Shown here piece by piece: positions 26,534-36,193 of a stretch of DNA of 64,000 nucleotides. Position numbers and translations under genes: made by a program. Source of the DNA: Vibrio parahaemolyticus (lineage in GTDB: Bacteria; Pseudomonadota; Gammaproteobacteria; Enterobacterales; Vibrionaceae); assembly GCF_900460535.1 (NCBI RefSeq), contig NZ_UHIL01000002.1, forward strand, positions 1,612,001-1,676,000. Direction: 5' to 3'. The notes under the pieces were generated by a model. The model had not been told where the DNA came from and did not search any database. It saw only the letters and a program-made list of their open reading frames with translations. Position 1 is the first letter of the stretch. Each line of letters starts with the position of its first letter.

Positions 26534-27791
26534 CCCATATTCAGTATTATTGGTCGATGATGATCAGGATGTTTTGGATTCTTATTCGTACTTGATGAAC
26601 ATATCATCAATCAAGTCAAAGGCCATTAACGACCCAACACAAGCGCTGCAATACGTTTCTCCAGAGTGGGCGGGCGTTGTTATTCTCGATATGTACATGC
26701 CGCAAATGCATGGATTAGAACTGCTTCGGATGATCAAAAACGTCGATGAGCGAATCCCTGTCATTGTGATCACTGGGCACGGCGATATTCCAATGGCGGT
26801 TGATGCAGTAAAGCAGGGCGCATGTGAGTTTTTAGAAAAACCGATCAATCCTGCGGAGCTTTTAACACTAGTAAAACAGCAGCTTGAAACTCGAAGCAGC
26901 CAGGTGGAATTGCAACTACAGGCGGAGAAATCTATTTCGTGCTCATTAATTGGTAAGTCTGCGCATATGGAGCAGATCCGCAAGCTTGTTGCCCAATACG
27001 CGTTACTGGACACGCACGTGGTGGTTTATGGTGAGTCGGGCACTGGGCGTCACAGCGTCGCGGGGTTAATTAAAGACATGATGTCTAAGAGTGAAGAAAC
27101 GGAGTATGGCTCTTTTGCTCTCAGTGCAACCACAACAATGGATAGCATTGATGATGCCATCGACAAACAGCAGTCGTGTTTACTTGTGTTAGAGAACTTA
27201 CCTGAACTACCTGAAGAGGGACAACGGCATCTGGCTCAATTATTACTGGCGCGAGAACGTTGTGGGAAAAAGAATCTGCGTGTTGTAACGATTTTTGACT
27301 CAGAACCGGAAGAGTACATCACCAAAAATCAATTGCTGCCGGAACTGTACTATCTACTCAACCAAGGCGTGGTTCACGTACCGCCATTGCGTCAGCGCCC
27401 TGACGACATCGTGACGATATTTCATTACTTCTTAAAACTGAGTTGTAAGAAATTAGGCAAAACATTGCCAAATGTCGACTCTAGCTATCTCGCGCTACTG
27501 AGAGGTTATCCGTGGCCGGGCAACATCCGTGAGCTAAGAAACATCGCTGAGTTATACGCAATCGGAATTGTTAAGTTAACGGGTAAAGAGCGCATCTACT
27601 CACAAAATGAGATTCAGCTTCCATTGGATGATTTGGTGGACGATTTTGAAAAGCAGCTCATAGAAGATGCGCTGTTTTTGCACTCCGGGCGAATTACGGA
27701 TGCGGCAAACCATCTGCAAATACCACGTAAAAAGCTGTATTTGAGAATGAAAAAGCACGGAATTGAAAAGGGCAATTATAAGTCGCGATAA
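26523..27791 (+). CDS. pgtA: PgtA-type response regulator with degenerate AAA+ domain
   Basis: Output regulator of the Pgt system, 422 residues: receiver domain (1-120, phospho-acceptor Asp in VVILDMYMPQMHG, LVDDDQDV pocket), NtrC-like AAA+ domain (140-370) and a Fis-type helix-turn-helix (GRITDAANHLQIPRKKLYLR). The AAA+ part is worn: Walker A is GESGTGRHS with Arg for the catalytic Lys, Walker B is CLLVLENL instead of LFLDEI, and the GAFTGA loop that touches sigma-54 is missing. It probably does not drive sigma-54 promoters but may bind DNA and work with sigma-70. ATG 26523 is preferred to the upstream frame start. Confidence 0.88.
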   Translation: MSNNPYSVLLVDDDQDVLDSYSYLMNISSIKSKAINDPTQALQYVSPEWAGVVILDMYMPQMHGLELLRMIKNVDERIPVIVITGHGDIPMAVDAVKQGACEFLEKPINPAELLTLVKQQLETRSSQVELQLQAEKSISCSLIGKSAHMEQIRKLVAQYALLDTHVVVYGESGTGRHSVAGLIKDMMSKSEETEYGSFALSATTTMDSIDDAIDKQQSCLLVLENLPELPEEGQRHLAQLLLARERCGKKNLRVVTIFDSEPEEYITKNQLLPELYYLLNQGVVHVPPLRQRPDDIVTIFHYFLKLSCKKLGKTLPNVDSSYLALLRGYPWPGNIRELRNIAELYAIGIVKLTGKERIYSQNEIQLPLDDLVDDFEKQLIEDALFLHSGRITDAANHLQIPRKKLYLRMKKHGIEKGNYKSR

Positions 27792-27795
27792 CAAC

Positions 27796-27837
27796 AAAGC
27801 GTTTGAGGTCTACATCAGTAAGCTCAAACGCTTTTTT
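27796..27837 (+). terminator. Terminator of pgtCBA
   Basis: The 12-bp stem AAAGCGTTTGAG / CTCAAACGCTTT with a 15-base loop is followed by T run TTTTTT. Confidence 0.85.
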
Positions 27838-27881
27838 CATCAAAATTCAGAGTGACGAACAACCATCTGCGGTATAGAAAA

Positions 27882-28538
27882 TTAACTGATCACCGTGAGA
27901 TACGGATAACGAATCACGATGGCAATTACGGACATCGCCATTAAAGTTTGCGCGGAATAGTACGTGACCATCACCACTTGCCGAGAAAATACCGAGTAAC
28001 CACCAAAGCGCTCAAAAGCCAGCACCGTGCCGGAAATGATGAAGATAAAGCTTCCTAACACCGCAAACGAAGACGACTGCGTTTTCCCACTTAGATAATA
28101 CTCAATGGCCATCCAACACATGGTCATCAAAACCCAAATGTAGATCGCGACAGGGATTCTTTCTTTGCCGAGGTCAGGTCGAAACAGCCAGTAAAAGCAA
28201 ATGCCGAGCCCAAACAAAGCAATAGGAAGCCAAGGAGTGAAATGCCATGCCGACATTAAGCTAAAGCCATAACTGTAGGACAAATGAGCAGAGCAAAATA
28301 GGCTTAGACCAATGATGAACTTATCTCGCGGTAACATTAGTAGTAAATCACCGAGTAGTGACAACGATAAACCCACTAATATCCACTGAGTGTAAGGAAG
28401 TTGACTCGCGGGAGAATTAAGCAAAATGCCAATCATCACAAGTACAGGCAATGGCTTTGATACGTAAAATAGCCATTTCGGCCCTTTACGGACACTTATG
28501 ATGTGTATGAATGCTAATACAACGACAACTAGCCACAT
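27882..28538 (-). CDS. Lysoplasmalogenase-family (YhhN) membrane protein
   Basis: A 218-residue integral membrane protein with about eight helices. The motif SLLGDLLLMLPRDKF and later FSAHLSYSYGF-like spacing (CSAHLSYSYGFSLM) are typical of the YhhN/TMEM86 family, whose animal members cleave the vinyl-ether bond of lysoplasmalogen. Bacterial members are mostly of unknown substrate. Single gene, convergent with pgtA. The start ATG at 28538 is immediately followed by a membrane helix. Confidence 0.78.
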   Translation of the reverse strand: MWLVVVVLAFIHIISVRKGPKWLFYVSKPLPVLVMIGILLNSPASQLPYTQWILVGLSLSLLGDLLLMLPRDKFIIGLSLFCSAHLSYSYGFSLMSAWHFTPWLPIALFGLGICFYWLFRPDLGKERIPVAIYIWVLMTMCWMAIEYYLSGKTQSSSFAVLGSFIFIISGTVLAFERFGGYSVFSRQVVMVTYYSAQTLMAMSVIAIVIRYPYLTVIS

Positions 28539-28764
28539 ATATAAAGAACTCTCGAACAGACAAACGTGAGTAGCGTAGTGCTACTCTAAACAAAAAGATC
28601 TAACAAATGCGTAAGTTAGACCTTTGATTTCAATTTTATTTTTTGTGTATGTAAAGCTAAACGGTCGCCACTTTACTGACCAACGCGAACACTTAATTTT
28701 GTGCATTAATTGTTGTTTTTAGAATGCCCAATATTTGAACGCGTTGAAGCTTACAAAATAGCAT

Positions 28765-28803
28765 AAAAAAACGGTATTGTGACCGTTAAGTCACAATACC
28801 GTT
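28765..28803 (-). terminator. Terminator of the yqhD-type gene
   Basis: A perfect 13-bp stem (AACGGTATTGTGA 28770-28782 and its complement 28791-28803) followed by TTTTTTAT on the minus strand. Confidence 0.88.
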
Positions 28804-28837
28804 AAACCCTAGAAAGGGCAGTGAACAGTTGTTGCTG

Positions 28838-29986
28838 TTATGAGACGGCTAATTCTAAAATTTCACGGCTGCGTTCAAGAGTAATCGCTTGGTTTTCACC
28901 CAGAACCGTCATTCCGTGTTTGTTGAGTTGGTCAATGATAGCGTCGATCGCTTGCTCGCGGCTTTCACCGTAGTTGTCTAGTTGAGTTGCTACACCAAGT
29001 TGGTGGTAGAACGCTTCGATGGCTTCGATAGTACGTTCTGCAAGATCATCACCAGACTCCAAACCAAATACATTACGACCCATTTGCTCAAGCTTTGCGC
29101 GCTTAAATTGCATCTGGTTACGCAGCAGTGATGGTTGGATGATGGCAAGAGAACGTGCGTGATCAACGCCCCAAAGAGCAGTCAGCTCGTGACCGATCAT
29201 GTGCGTTGCCCAATCGTGAGGAACGCCGCTACCAATCAAACCATTCAATGCTTGGTTTGCAGACCACATGAGGTTTGCGCGCCATTGGTCGTCATCGCGC
29301 TCTGCGAACTGTTCGCCAAGCGTTTTTAGAGTTTTTAGCAAGGTTTCTGCGTAACCGTCTTGTACCATCGCTCCAGTAGGCAGTGTAATGTATTGCTCAC
29401 AAACGTGTACCCAAGCATCCACAATTCCGTTAATAAGCTGACGTTCAGGCAGCGTTTTCATTACATCTGGATCTAACACTGCAAACTTAGGCTGTACAGC
29501 AGGAGACATGAACGGCAGTTTGTCTTGAGTTTCTGCTTTTGTAATCACTGCACCCATGTTGGATTCTGAACCAGTTGCAGGTAGCGTTAGGATAGCCGCA
29601 AGCGGTGTTGCTTCTGTAACTTGATGCTTACCGATCATAATGTCCCAGCCGTCACCATCGTACTTTGATGCTGCCGCAACGTATTTAGAACCGTCGATAA
29701 CCGAACCACCACCAACAGCAAGAATAAAGTCGATGTTTTGATCTTTTACGATAGCGACCGCTTTATCCAATGTTTCTTTTGTTGGGTTTGGCTCTACACC
29801 AGAAAACTCAGACCATTCGTGGCCAGTGAGCGCTTCTGCTACTTGGTCGTATACGCCGTTCTTTTTGATTGAGCCACCACCGTAAATCACCAAGACCTTT
29901 TGATCCGCTGGGATCGCGTCTTTGATTGCTGCGATTTGTTGTTGGCCAAAGAAAATTTTGGTTGGGTTGACATAAGAAAAGTTCAT
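28838..29986 (-). CDS. yqhD: NADPH-dependent aldehyde reductase / iron-containing alcohol dehydrogenase YqhD
   Basis: Group III alcohol dehydrogenase that reduces a range of short and toxic aldehydes. 382 residues (E. coli YqhD 387). The start FSYVNPTKIFFGQQQIAAI is family-typical. The cofactor region has VIYGGGSIKKNGVYD and LAVGGGSVIDGSKY. Metal ligands are in GIVDAWVHVCEQY (Asp, His) and HDWATHMIGHELTALWGVDH (His, His). It faces a divergent AraC-type gene similar to YqhC, the known activator of yqhD in E. coli, across about 200 bp. Confidence 0.92.
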   Translation of the reverse strand: MNFSYVNPTKIFFGQQQIAAIKDAIPADQKVLVIYGGGSIKKNGVYDQVAEALTGHEWSEFSGVEPNPTKETLDKAVAIVKDQNIDFILAVGGGSVIDGSKYVAAASKYDGDGWDIMIGKHQVTEATPLAAILTLPATGSESNMGAVITKAETQDKLPFMSPAVQPKFAVLDPDVMKTLPERQLINGIVDAWVHVCEQYITLPTGAMVQDGYAETLLKTLKTLGEQFAERDDDQWRANLMWSANQALNGLIGSGVPHDWATHMIGHELTALWGVDHARSLAIIQPSLLRNQMQFKRAKLEQMGRNVFGLESGDDLAERTIEAIEAFYHQLGVATQLDNYGESREQAIDAIIDQLNKHGMTVLGENQAITLERSREILELAVS

Positions 29987-30190
29987 TGCAGACCTCTTGT
30001 TTCCAGTTGAGGAGATTGAATACGTGCATATTAGTACGACTTTTTGTCGTGTTGTAGGTCGATTTCTGTAAATTACTTGCCTATTTCTACAAAGTTGTTG
30101 TTATAGCGCTGGAATCGGAAATAGAAGAGAAAGTATAGTGAGCAAAATGACAACAGAGCGTAGACCGATTGACGGTTTATGGAGCATTAC

Positions 30191-31072
30191 ATGAACACAT
30201 TAGCCGAAACCATGCAGCGGTATGTTGAAAAGCATGATCTGCACAATTTAGAAGGCATCAAGCAAACTGCTATCGAAGGCGTTTGGTTTTATCGCAGTAG
30301 CAAAGGCAATAACCGTCAACCATTTGTGTATCAATCAGGGATCATTGTGCTTGGCCAAGGGCATAAATACATCCATATAGGGCAAACGCCAGTTCAGTAT
30401 GGTCCGGATGACTATTTGGTGGTGGGTGTACCTATGCCTCTAGAGTGTGAAGCATTTGCCACCAACAATGAGCCTTTGCTCGGTATTTCTATCGACATCT
30501 CGCCAACGTTGCTGCACAAACTTGTGAAAAAGCTCGAAGCACAGAAATTCAGTAATATCTGCGAAGATTCTAAACGTTGTGGCCTCAAATCGGTTCGAAT
30601 GAACGACGCCATGCTCGATGCTTGCAAGCGATTAATGAAGGCGCTTTGCAACGATTTGGATGTGGCGATATTGGGCGAGTCCTTACTAGAAGAAATTGTC
30701 TATCGAACGCTTGTAAGTAAAGAAGGGTACGTGTTGTTTGAATTGGCTCACCAAGAAGGCTCCTACGCGAGAGTTGCAAAAGCACTCAATCGAGTTCATG
30801 CCGAATATCATGAGCAATTGAATGTCCAAACATTGGCGGAAGAGGCCAACATGAGTATCTCGGCATTTCATCAGGCGTTTCGGAGCGTAACCTTAGAATC
30901 ACCTTTGCAATACATCAAAAAAGTACGTCTCAATAAAGCGAGAGATTTGATTCAACTCGAAGGGAAACGGGTCAACGATGCTGCTCGACTTGTAGGCTAC
31001 AGCAGCCCATCACAGTTTAGTCGCGAGTACAAGCGACATTTCAATGAAACACCAAGGTCAACAAAGGCATAG
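30191..31072 (+). CDS. AraC-family regulator, YqhC-like
   Basis: A 293-residue regulator. Residues about 25-185 match the AraC N-terminal domain of the YqhC type (GVWFYRSSKGNNRQPFVYQSGIIVLGQG, DDYLVVGVPMPLECEA). The C-terminal double helix-turn-helix has NVQTLAEEANMSISAFHQAFR and RLVGYSSPSQFSREYKRHF. The divergent yqhD gene is the likely target, induced by aldehydes such as glyoxal by analogy with E. coli. I chose the ATG at 30191 because GGAG lies six bases before it and is part of the alternative ATG at 30179. Confidence 0.88.
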   Translation: MNTLAETMQRYVEKHDLHNLEGIKQTAIEGVWFYRSSKGNNRQPFVYQSGIIVLGQGHKYIHIGQTPVQYGPDDYLVVGVPMPLECEAFATNNEPLLGISIDISPTLLHKLVKKLEAQKFSNICEDSKRCGLKSVRMNDAMLDACKRLMKALCNDLDVAILGESLLEEIVYRTLVSKEGYVLFELAHQEGSYARVAKALNRVHAEYHEQLNVQTLAEEANMSISAFHQAFRSVTLESPLQYIKKVRLNKARDLIQLEGKRVNDAARLVGYSSPSQFSREYKRHFNETPRSTKA

Positions 31073-31349
31073 TGATCTTTATTTCAAAATGACGACTTTT
31101 TTCGCCTTTTTTATTAATTTGCGAGTCACTTATTTATTCGAATTATAAAATTAGTTGCTGGTGCCAAATAATAGGTATTTTGTTGCAACCATTTAGTGGA
31201 TTCTTGAGAGGTGGTGTTGAAAACTCGCAAATACATAGTGTGAAATTTCCAACTTGTACTTAAGTTATTTTACGTCGAAATAAAAGTAAGAACGTGTTGT
31301 TTCAAACACGTTTAATATTGTTTTAACAATAACTTAAGGAAGAGCGATT

Positions 31350-34300
31350 ATGCACCTTAAAAACGGGAAAGCAGTGAAAAGTGTCTTTACGCTAAGTACG
31401 CTGACTGCATCTTGTCTATTGGCCTTCAACAGCTACGCAGCGGTTGATTGTGCCCCTCTAGAAGTTTGGGATTCGTCAAAAGTTTATAATGGCGGCGACC
31501 AAGTTCAGCACGAAGGTAACGCATACAAAGCGCGTTACTGGACGCAAAACAATAACCCTGCACAAGCTGGCCAGTGGGGCGAGTGGGAATCTCTTGGTGC
31601 TTGTGATGGAACAGGTCCTGTTGATCCACCACAAAATGAAATCCCGACGGTGACTCTAACCGCTCCTTCTGCGTCGGCATCTATCACCGCTGGTGAAGTG
31701 GTTAACCTCGCCGCAGATGCGGCAGACACTGATGGCACAATTAGCAAAGTTGAATTCTTTGTTGATGGTGCTTTAGTTGGTCAGTCTACTTCGGCTCCTT
31801 TCACTGCATCTTGGACTGCAACTGAAGGCGTACACGAGTTTTCAACTAAATCTTATGATGACGCTGGTGCGGTAAGTACTGCAAGTTCAGTAACGCTTAC
31901 GATTGCTTCAGCTCAACTAGGTAATGAAGCGCCTACAGTGGATGTTGCGCTTTCAGCTACTTCAATCGAGCTAGGCGGTACTGTTACGCTTACTGCTAAC
32001 GCGGCAGACGCGGATGGTAGCGTTGCTAAAGTTGACTTCTACGTTGCTGGCGCATTAGCTGGCACAGCAACAGCTGCCCCTTACACACTAGACGTAACGC
32101 CTTCAAAAGCGGGCGCTCTAGCGGTATACGCGAAAGCGACAGATAACGCAGGTGCAAGCACAGACTCTGCAATTGCTACGTTAACTGTAAATGGTGGCGC
32201 AGTGGCGTCTAACTGTCGTCCTGACGGTCTTTACCAAACCACAGGCGTAGACGTACCTTACTGTTCAATCTACGACGAAGAAGGTCGTGAGAAAATGGGT
32301 GCGGATCACCCACGTCGTGTCATCGGCTACTTCACGAGCTGGCGCGCAGATGATGACCCACAATCGACTTACCTTGTTAAAGACATTCCTTGGGAACAGC
32401 TAACTCACATCAACTACGCGTTTGTGAGCATTGGTTCTGACGGTAAAGTGAACGTTGGCGATGTTAATGATCCAAACAACGCTGCAACTGGCAAAACATG
32501 GCCTGGTGTTGAAGTCGATCCTACGCTTGGTTTCAAAGGTCACTTTGGTGCACTAGCAACTTACAAGCAAAAACACGATGTTAAGACGCTAATCTCGATT
32601 GGTGGTTGGGCTGAAACTGGCGGTCACTTCGATGCAAATGGCGATCGTGTTGCTGATGGTGGCTTCTACACAATGACGACCAATGCTGATGGTTCTATCA
32701 ACCATGCTGGTATTGAGAAGTTCGCAGCTTCTGCAGTTGAAATGATGCGTAAGTACAAGTTCGATGGTCTGGATATCGACTACGAATACCCAACATCAAT
32801 GGCTGGTGCTGGTAACCCTTACGATAAAGACTTCATGGAACCACGTCGTCAGTACCTATGGGCTTCTTACCAAGAGCTGATGAAAGTACTTCGTGAAAAA
32901 CTAGATGCAGCTTCTGCTCAAGATGGTACGCATTATATGCTGACTATCGCAGCGCCATCATCTGGTTACCTGCTACGCGGTATGGAAACCTTCGATGTAA
33001 CTAAGTACTTAGACTACGTAAACATCATGTCTTACGACTTGCACGGTGCTTGGAACGATCACGTTGGCCACAACGCGGCATTATTCGATACAGGCAAAGA
33101 CTCTGAGCTAGCACAGTGGAACGTATACGGCACAGCAGCTTATGGCGGTATTGGTTACTTGAATACTGACTGGGCTTACCATTACTTCCGTGGTTCTATG
33201 CCAGCAGGCCGTATCAACATCGGTGTTCCTTATTACACCCGTGGTTGGCAAGGCGTAACTGGTGGTGACAATGGTCTTTGGGGCCGAGCAGCGCTACCTA
33301 ACCAAGCTGAGTGTCAACCAGGCACAGGTGAAGGTGAGAAGAACAACTGTGGTAACGGTGCTATCGGCATCGACAACATGTGGCACGATTTAGATCCACA
33401 AGGTCGTGAAATGGGTGCAGGCTCGAACCCAATGTGGCACGCGAAGAACCTAGAGAAAGGCATTTGGGGTTCTTACGCTCAAGCTTACGGTCTAGATCCA
33501 GTGAACGATCCTTCTGACAAATTGGTTGGTACGTACACTCGTAACTACGACAGTGTTGCTGTAGCTCCTTGGTTGTGGAACGCAGAGAAGGGCGTATTCC
33601 TATCTACAGAAGATAAAGCTTCTATCGAAGTGAAAGCGGACTACGTTATCGATAAAGAAATCGGCGGTATCATGTTCTGGGAACTAGCAGGTGACTACAA
33701 CTGTTACGTACTAGATGCAAATGGCAACCGTACTGCTATCGATGCAACTGAGCAAGCGTGTGCTGCGGGTAATGGTGAATACCACATGGGTAACACTATG
33801 ACCAAAGCTATCTACGACAAGTTTAAGTCTGCAACGCCTTACGGTAACAAAGTAGCGACTGGTCCAACACCAACTGAAGCTGTAGATATTACTGTTAGTG
33901 TTGGCGGCTTCAAAGTTGGCGACCAAAACTACCCAATTAACCCTAAGATCACATTTACGAACAACACAGGTCAAGCGATCCCTGGCGGTACTGAATTCCA
34001 ATTCGATATCCCAGTATCTGCGCCGGACAACGCGAAAGACCAATCTGGTGGCGGTTTGAAAGTGATTGCTTCTGGACATACTCGTGCAAACAACATCGGT
34101 GGTTTGGATGGTGTAATGCACCGCGTATCGTTCTCTCTACCAGCATGGAAAGATCTGCCAGCAGGCGGTACTTACGAGCTTGATATGGTTTACTACCTAC
34201 CAATCTCTGGTCCTGCGAACTACTCAGTGATTTCTGGTGGTAAAGAATTTGCGTTCAAGTTTGAGCAACCAGATCTACCAATCGGAGACCTAAACGCGGG

Positions 34301-34514
34301 TACTGGCGGCGGCGGTACAACTGAACCTGGTTCTTGTGATACTGCTGGTTTGGTAACATACCCAAATCTGCCACAAACTGACTGGGCAGGTAACCCAAGC
34401 CACGCAAACCAAGGCGACAAAGTCATCCACAATGGTGTGGTTTACCAAGCAAACTGGTGGACGGCTTCTGAACCAGGTAGCGATGGTAGCTGGGCTACAG
34501 TATGTAACATCTAA
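31350..34514 (+). CDS. Secreted multi-domain chitinase (GH18)
   Basis: A 1054-residue extracellular chitinase. Order: signal peptide (to about AFNSYA), a CBM5/12 chitin-binding module (about 34-85, [19 protein letters not shown]), two bacterial Ig-like domains of the Big_7 kind (about 100-187 and 195-278, each with [13 protein letters not shown] or [13 protein letters not shown]), a GH18 barrel (about 320-800) with catalytic [11 protein letters not shown] near residue 471, a beta-rich module (about 848-985) and a second CBM5/12 at the C-terminus ([20 protein letters not shown]). Vibrios digest chitin to GlcNAc oligomers and export such enzymes by type II secretion. Single gene with its own terminator. 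Confidence 0.94.
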   Translation: MHLKNGKAVKSVFTLSTLTASCLLAFNSYAAVDCAPLEVWDSSKVYNGGDQVQHEGNAYKARYWTQNNNPAQAGQWGEWESLGACDGTGPVDPPQNEIPTVTLTAPSASASITAGEVVNLAADAADTDGTISKVEFFVDGALVGQSTSAPFTASWTATEGVHEFSTKSYDDAGAVSTASSVTLTIASAQLGNEAPTVDVALSATSIELGGTVTLTANAADADGSVAKVDFYVAGALAGTATAAPYTLDVTPSKAGALAVYAKATDNAGASTDSAIATLTVNGGAVASNCRPDGLYQTTGVDVPYCSIYDEEGREKMGADHPRRVIGYFTSWRADDDPQSTYLVKDIPWEQLTHINYAFVSIGSDGKVNVGDVNDPNNAATGKTWPGVEVDPTLGFKGHFGALATYKQKHDVKTLISIGGWAETGGHFDANGDRVADGGFYTMTTNADGSINHAGIEKFAASAVEMMRKYKFDGLDIDYEYPTSMAGAGNPYDKDFMEPRRQYLWASYQELMKVLREKLDAASAQDGTHYMLTIAAPSSGYLLRGMETFDVTKYLDYVNIMSYDLHGAWNDHVGHNAALFDTGKDSELAQWNVYGTAAYGGIGYLNTDWAYHYFRGSMPAGRINIGVPYYTRGWQGVTGGDNGLWGRAALPNQAECQPGTGEGEKNNCGNGAIGIDNMWHDLDPQGREMGAGSNPMWHAKNLEKGIWGSYAQAYGLDPVNDPSDKLVGTYTRNYDSVAVAPWLWNAEKGVFLSTEDKASIEVKADYVIDKEIGGIMFWELAGDYNCYVLDANGNRTAIDATEQACAAGNGEYHMGNTMTKAIYDKFKSATPYGNKVATGPTPTEAVDITVSVGGFKVGDQNYPINPKITFTNNTGQAIPGGTEFQFDIPVSAPDNAKDQSGGGLKVIASGHTRANNIGGLDGVMHRVSFSLPAWKDLPAGGTYELDMVYYLPISGPANYSVISGGKEFAFKFEQPDLPIGDLNAGTGGGGTTEPGSCDTAGLVTYPNLPQTDWAGNPSHANQGDKVIHNGVVYQANWWTASEPGSDGSWATVCNI

Positions 34515-34561
34515 TCATTATTGATTAACTGTTATTACCTAACTTTCATAGGTACTTAAAC

Positions 34562-34595
34562 AAAAGCGCACGGTAATTATCGTGCGCTTTTTCGT
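34562..34595. terminator. Bidirectional terminator between chitinase and glgC
   Basis: An 11-bp stem (AAAAGCGCACG 34562-34572, CGTGCGCTTTT 34581-34591) flanked by A and T tracts, between convergent genes. Confidence 0.88.
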
Positions 34596-34622
34596 TTATG
34601 TTGTCGTTTGAATTGAGGACTT

Positions 34623-35837
34623 TCAGAACTGGTAGCTCTCCGGTATAACAACAATGCCTTTTTCTGAGATTTTGAAGCGTTTGGCGTCTTCAACCTTATT
34701 GATGCCGATTTGTGTATTCGGTGGTATGCGAACGTGTTTATCGACGATGCAATTCACCAGTTGGCTGCCTTCACCGACTTCTACATCATCAAAAATGATG
34801 GAATCTACAACGGTCGCGCTGTCTTGAATGCGCACATTTGATGAAATGATCGAGTGCTGGACTGAGCCACCTGAGTTGATAACACCGGTAGCTATGATCG
34901 AGTTGATGAAAATACCTTCGTTTCCTGTTGCAGAGGAGACGGTTCTCGCTGGTGGAAATTGAGGTTCGTAAGTGCGGATCGCCCAGTTAGATTGATAAAG
35001 GTTCATCGGAGGTACTGGTTCCAGTAAATCCATATTAGCTTCATAGAAGGAGTCAATTGTCCCGACATCACGCCAGTAACAATCTTTATCGACACGACCT
35101 TTGCTGCCACAAAACTTGTAAGCGTAAACCGATTCGGTGTCGATCAATTTTGGAATAATGTCGTTGCCAAAGTCATGGCTAGACGTTTCCAGTTTCGCAT
35201 CTTCGGTCAGCGCTTCTTTGAGCACATCCATATCAAAGATGTAGATCCCCATTGATGCAAGGCTCTTGGTTTTATCGTCTGGAAGAGTAGGTGGGTTTTC
35301 GGGCTTCTCGACAAAAGACTTAACCAGTCCGTTTTCAGCGATTCCCATAACTCCGAAAGCATAGGCGTCCTTTACTGGAACATCCATACAAGCGACGGTC
35401 AGCTTTGCCCCTTTCTCTTTATGCTCCTCAAGCATCGCTGCGTAATCCATACGATAGATATGGTCACCAGATAACACAACAACGTATTTTGCGTCGTTCC
35501 GCGATAGTAACCACAAGTTGTGGTAGATGGCGTCGGCGGTACCCTCATACCATGCACCACCTTTGCGCATTTGAGGCGGAACTGCCGTAATGTACTCACC
35601 AAGTTCGGGATTAAAAATCGACCAACCGTCACGAAGGTGCTTTTGTAGTGAGTGAGATTTGTATTGAGTAAGCACTAGAATTTTACGTAAACCTGAATTA
35701 AGACAATTGGTTAGCGTAAAATCGATGATTCTGTATTTACCGCCAAATGGTACCGCTGGTTTGGCCCGATCATCAGTGAGTGGGCTAAGTCGTGAGCCCA
35801 TCCCGCCTGCTAAAATTACAGCGAGTGCGTCTTGCAT
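34623..35837 (-). CDS. glgC: Glucose-1-phosphate adenylyltransferase GlgC
   Basis: Makes ADP-glucose from glucose 1-phosphate and ATP, the committed step of glycogen synthesis. 404 residues. The N-terminal nucleotidyltransferase part has [20 protein letters not shown] and [15 protein letters not shown], with the substrate-site segment YYRGTADA replaced by [12 protein letters not shown] as is usual. The C-terminal left-handed beta-helix holds the allosteric region. No other glg gene is next to it. AAAGGGAA lies before the ATG. The upstream gap holds two NtrC-box-like sequences. Confidence 0.95.
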   Translation of the reverse strand: MQDALAVILAGGMGSRLSPLTDDRAKPAVPFGGKYRIIDFTLTNCLNSGLRKILVLTQYKSHSLQKHLRDGWSIFNPELGEYITAVPPQMRKGGAWYEGTADAIYHNLWLLSRNDAKYVVVLSGDHIYRMDYAAMLEEHKEKGAKLTVACMDVPVKDAYAFGVMGIAENGLVKSFVEKPENPPTLPDDKTKSLASMGIYIFDMDVLKEALTEDAKLETSSHDFGNDIIPKLIDTESVYAYKFCGSKGRVDKDCYWRDVGTIDSFYEANMDLLEPVPPMNLYQSNWAIRTYEPQFPPARTVSSATGNEGIFINSIIATGVINSGGSVQHSIISSNVRIQDSATVVDSIIFDDVEVGEGSQLVNCIVDKHVRIPPNTQIGINKVEDAKRFKISEKGIVVIPESYQF

Positions 35838-36025
35838 AATATTCCCTTTCCCTTGTTCTACATGCGTCTAAACCGTGCTTAACCGGAGGAGGTGCTATAC
35901 AACGCAACAATTTAGAATGACATGTGCTGGTTTGTTTGTTAGCTACTGCAAACTGTAGTACAAGAATCGCGCCATTGAATATTTCTTTAAAAATCAAACT
36001 GATGAATTTTTTGACCGAGAGTTGA

Positions 36026-36074
36026 TGCACTATATTAGTGAATTAAAAAATAGACAGTGCATTATATTGGGGCG
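36026..36074. promoter_or_regulatory. Tandem NtrC-box-like sites upstream of glgC
   Basis: TGCACTATATTAGTGAA (36026-36042) and TGCATTATATTGGGGCG (36058-36074) resemble the NtrC site GCACTATATTGGTGCA of the E. coli glnA enhancer, and their 32-bp centre distance equals that enhancer's spacing as I recall it. The first is a near-palindrome (CACTA-TAT-TAGTG); the second is weaker. No sigma-54 promoter was found near, so function is uncertain. Confidence 0.35.
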
Positions 36075-36141
36075 GTATAGAATCTGGGGATTTAAAGAGA
36101 TTATTGATTTACAATGTAAAACCTATTTAAAACAGCAAGAT

Positions 36142-36165
36142 AAAGGGAGCTGTCTAGCTCCCTTT
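36142..36165 (-). terminator. Hairpin after fhs, probable terminator
   Basis: A perfect 10-bp stem AAAGGGAGCT / AGCTCCCTTT with loop GTCT, followed on the minus strand by a short, interrupted T stretch. It is about 28 bp beyond the fhs stop. Confidence 0.65.
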
Positions 36166-36193
36166 GTGTTTGATTTCATTTAAATGATGCTCA

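Larger units (their letters stand above)
35838..36193. other. 356-bp gap between glgC and fhs (both minus strand)
   Basis: AT-rich, no credible ORF. It must hold the glgC promoter. Features I can name are two NtrC-box-like sequences (36026-36042, 36058-36074) and the hairpin after fhs (36142-36165). I looked for GG-N10-GC on the minus strand between these boxes and glgC and found none. Confidence 0.6.

Noticed and set aside
30036..30050. ACGAC-TTTTT-GTCGT inverted repeat between yqhD and the AraC-type gene as an operator
   Set aside because: The arms are only 5 bp and AraC-family sites are usually direct repeats, so I do not list it.
31073..31349. CRP-like site before the chitinase gene (TGTGA near 31240)
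   Set aside because: The second half-site is not recognisable, so evidence for CRP binding is too weak.
36075..36193. Small RNA driven by the NtrC-like boxes and ended by the hairpin at 36142
   Set aside because: No -24/-12 element was seen and the hairpin is better explained as the fhs terminator with a weak T run.
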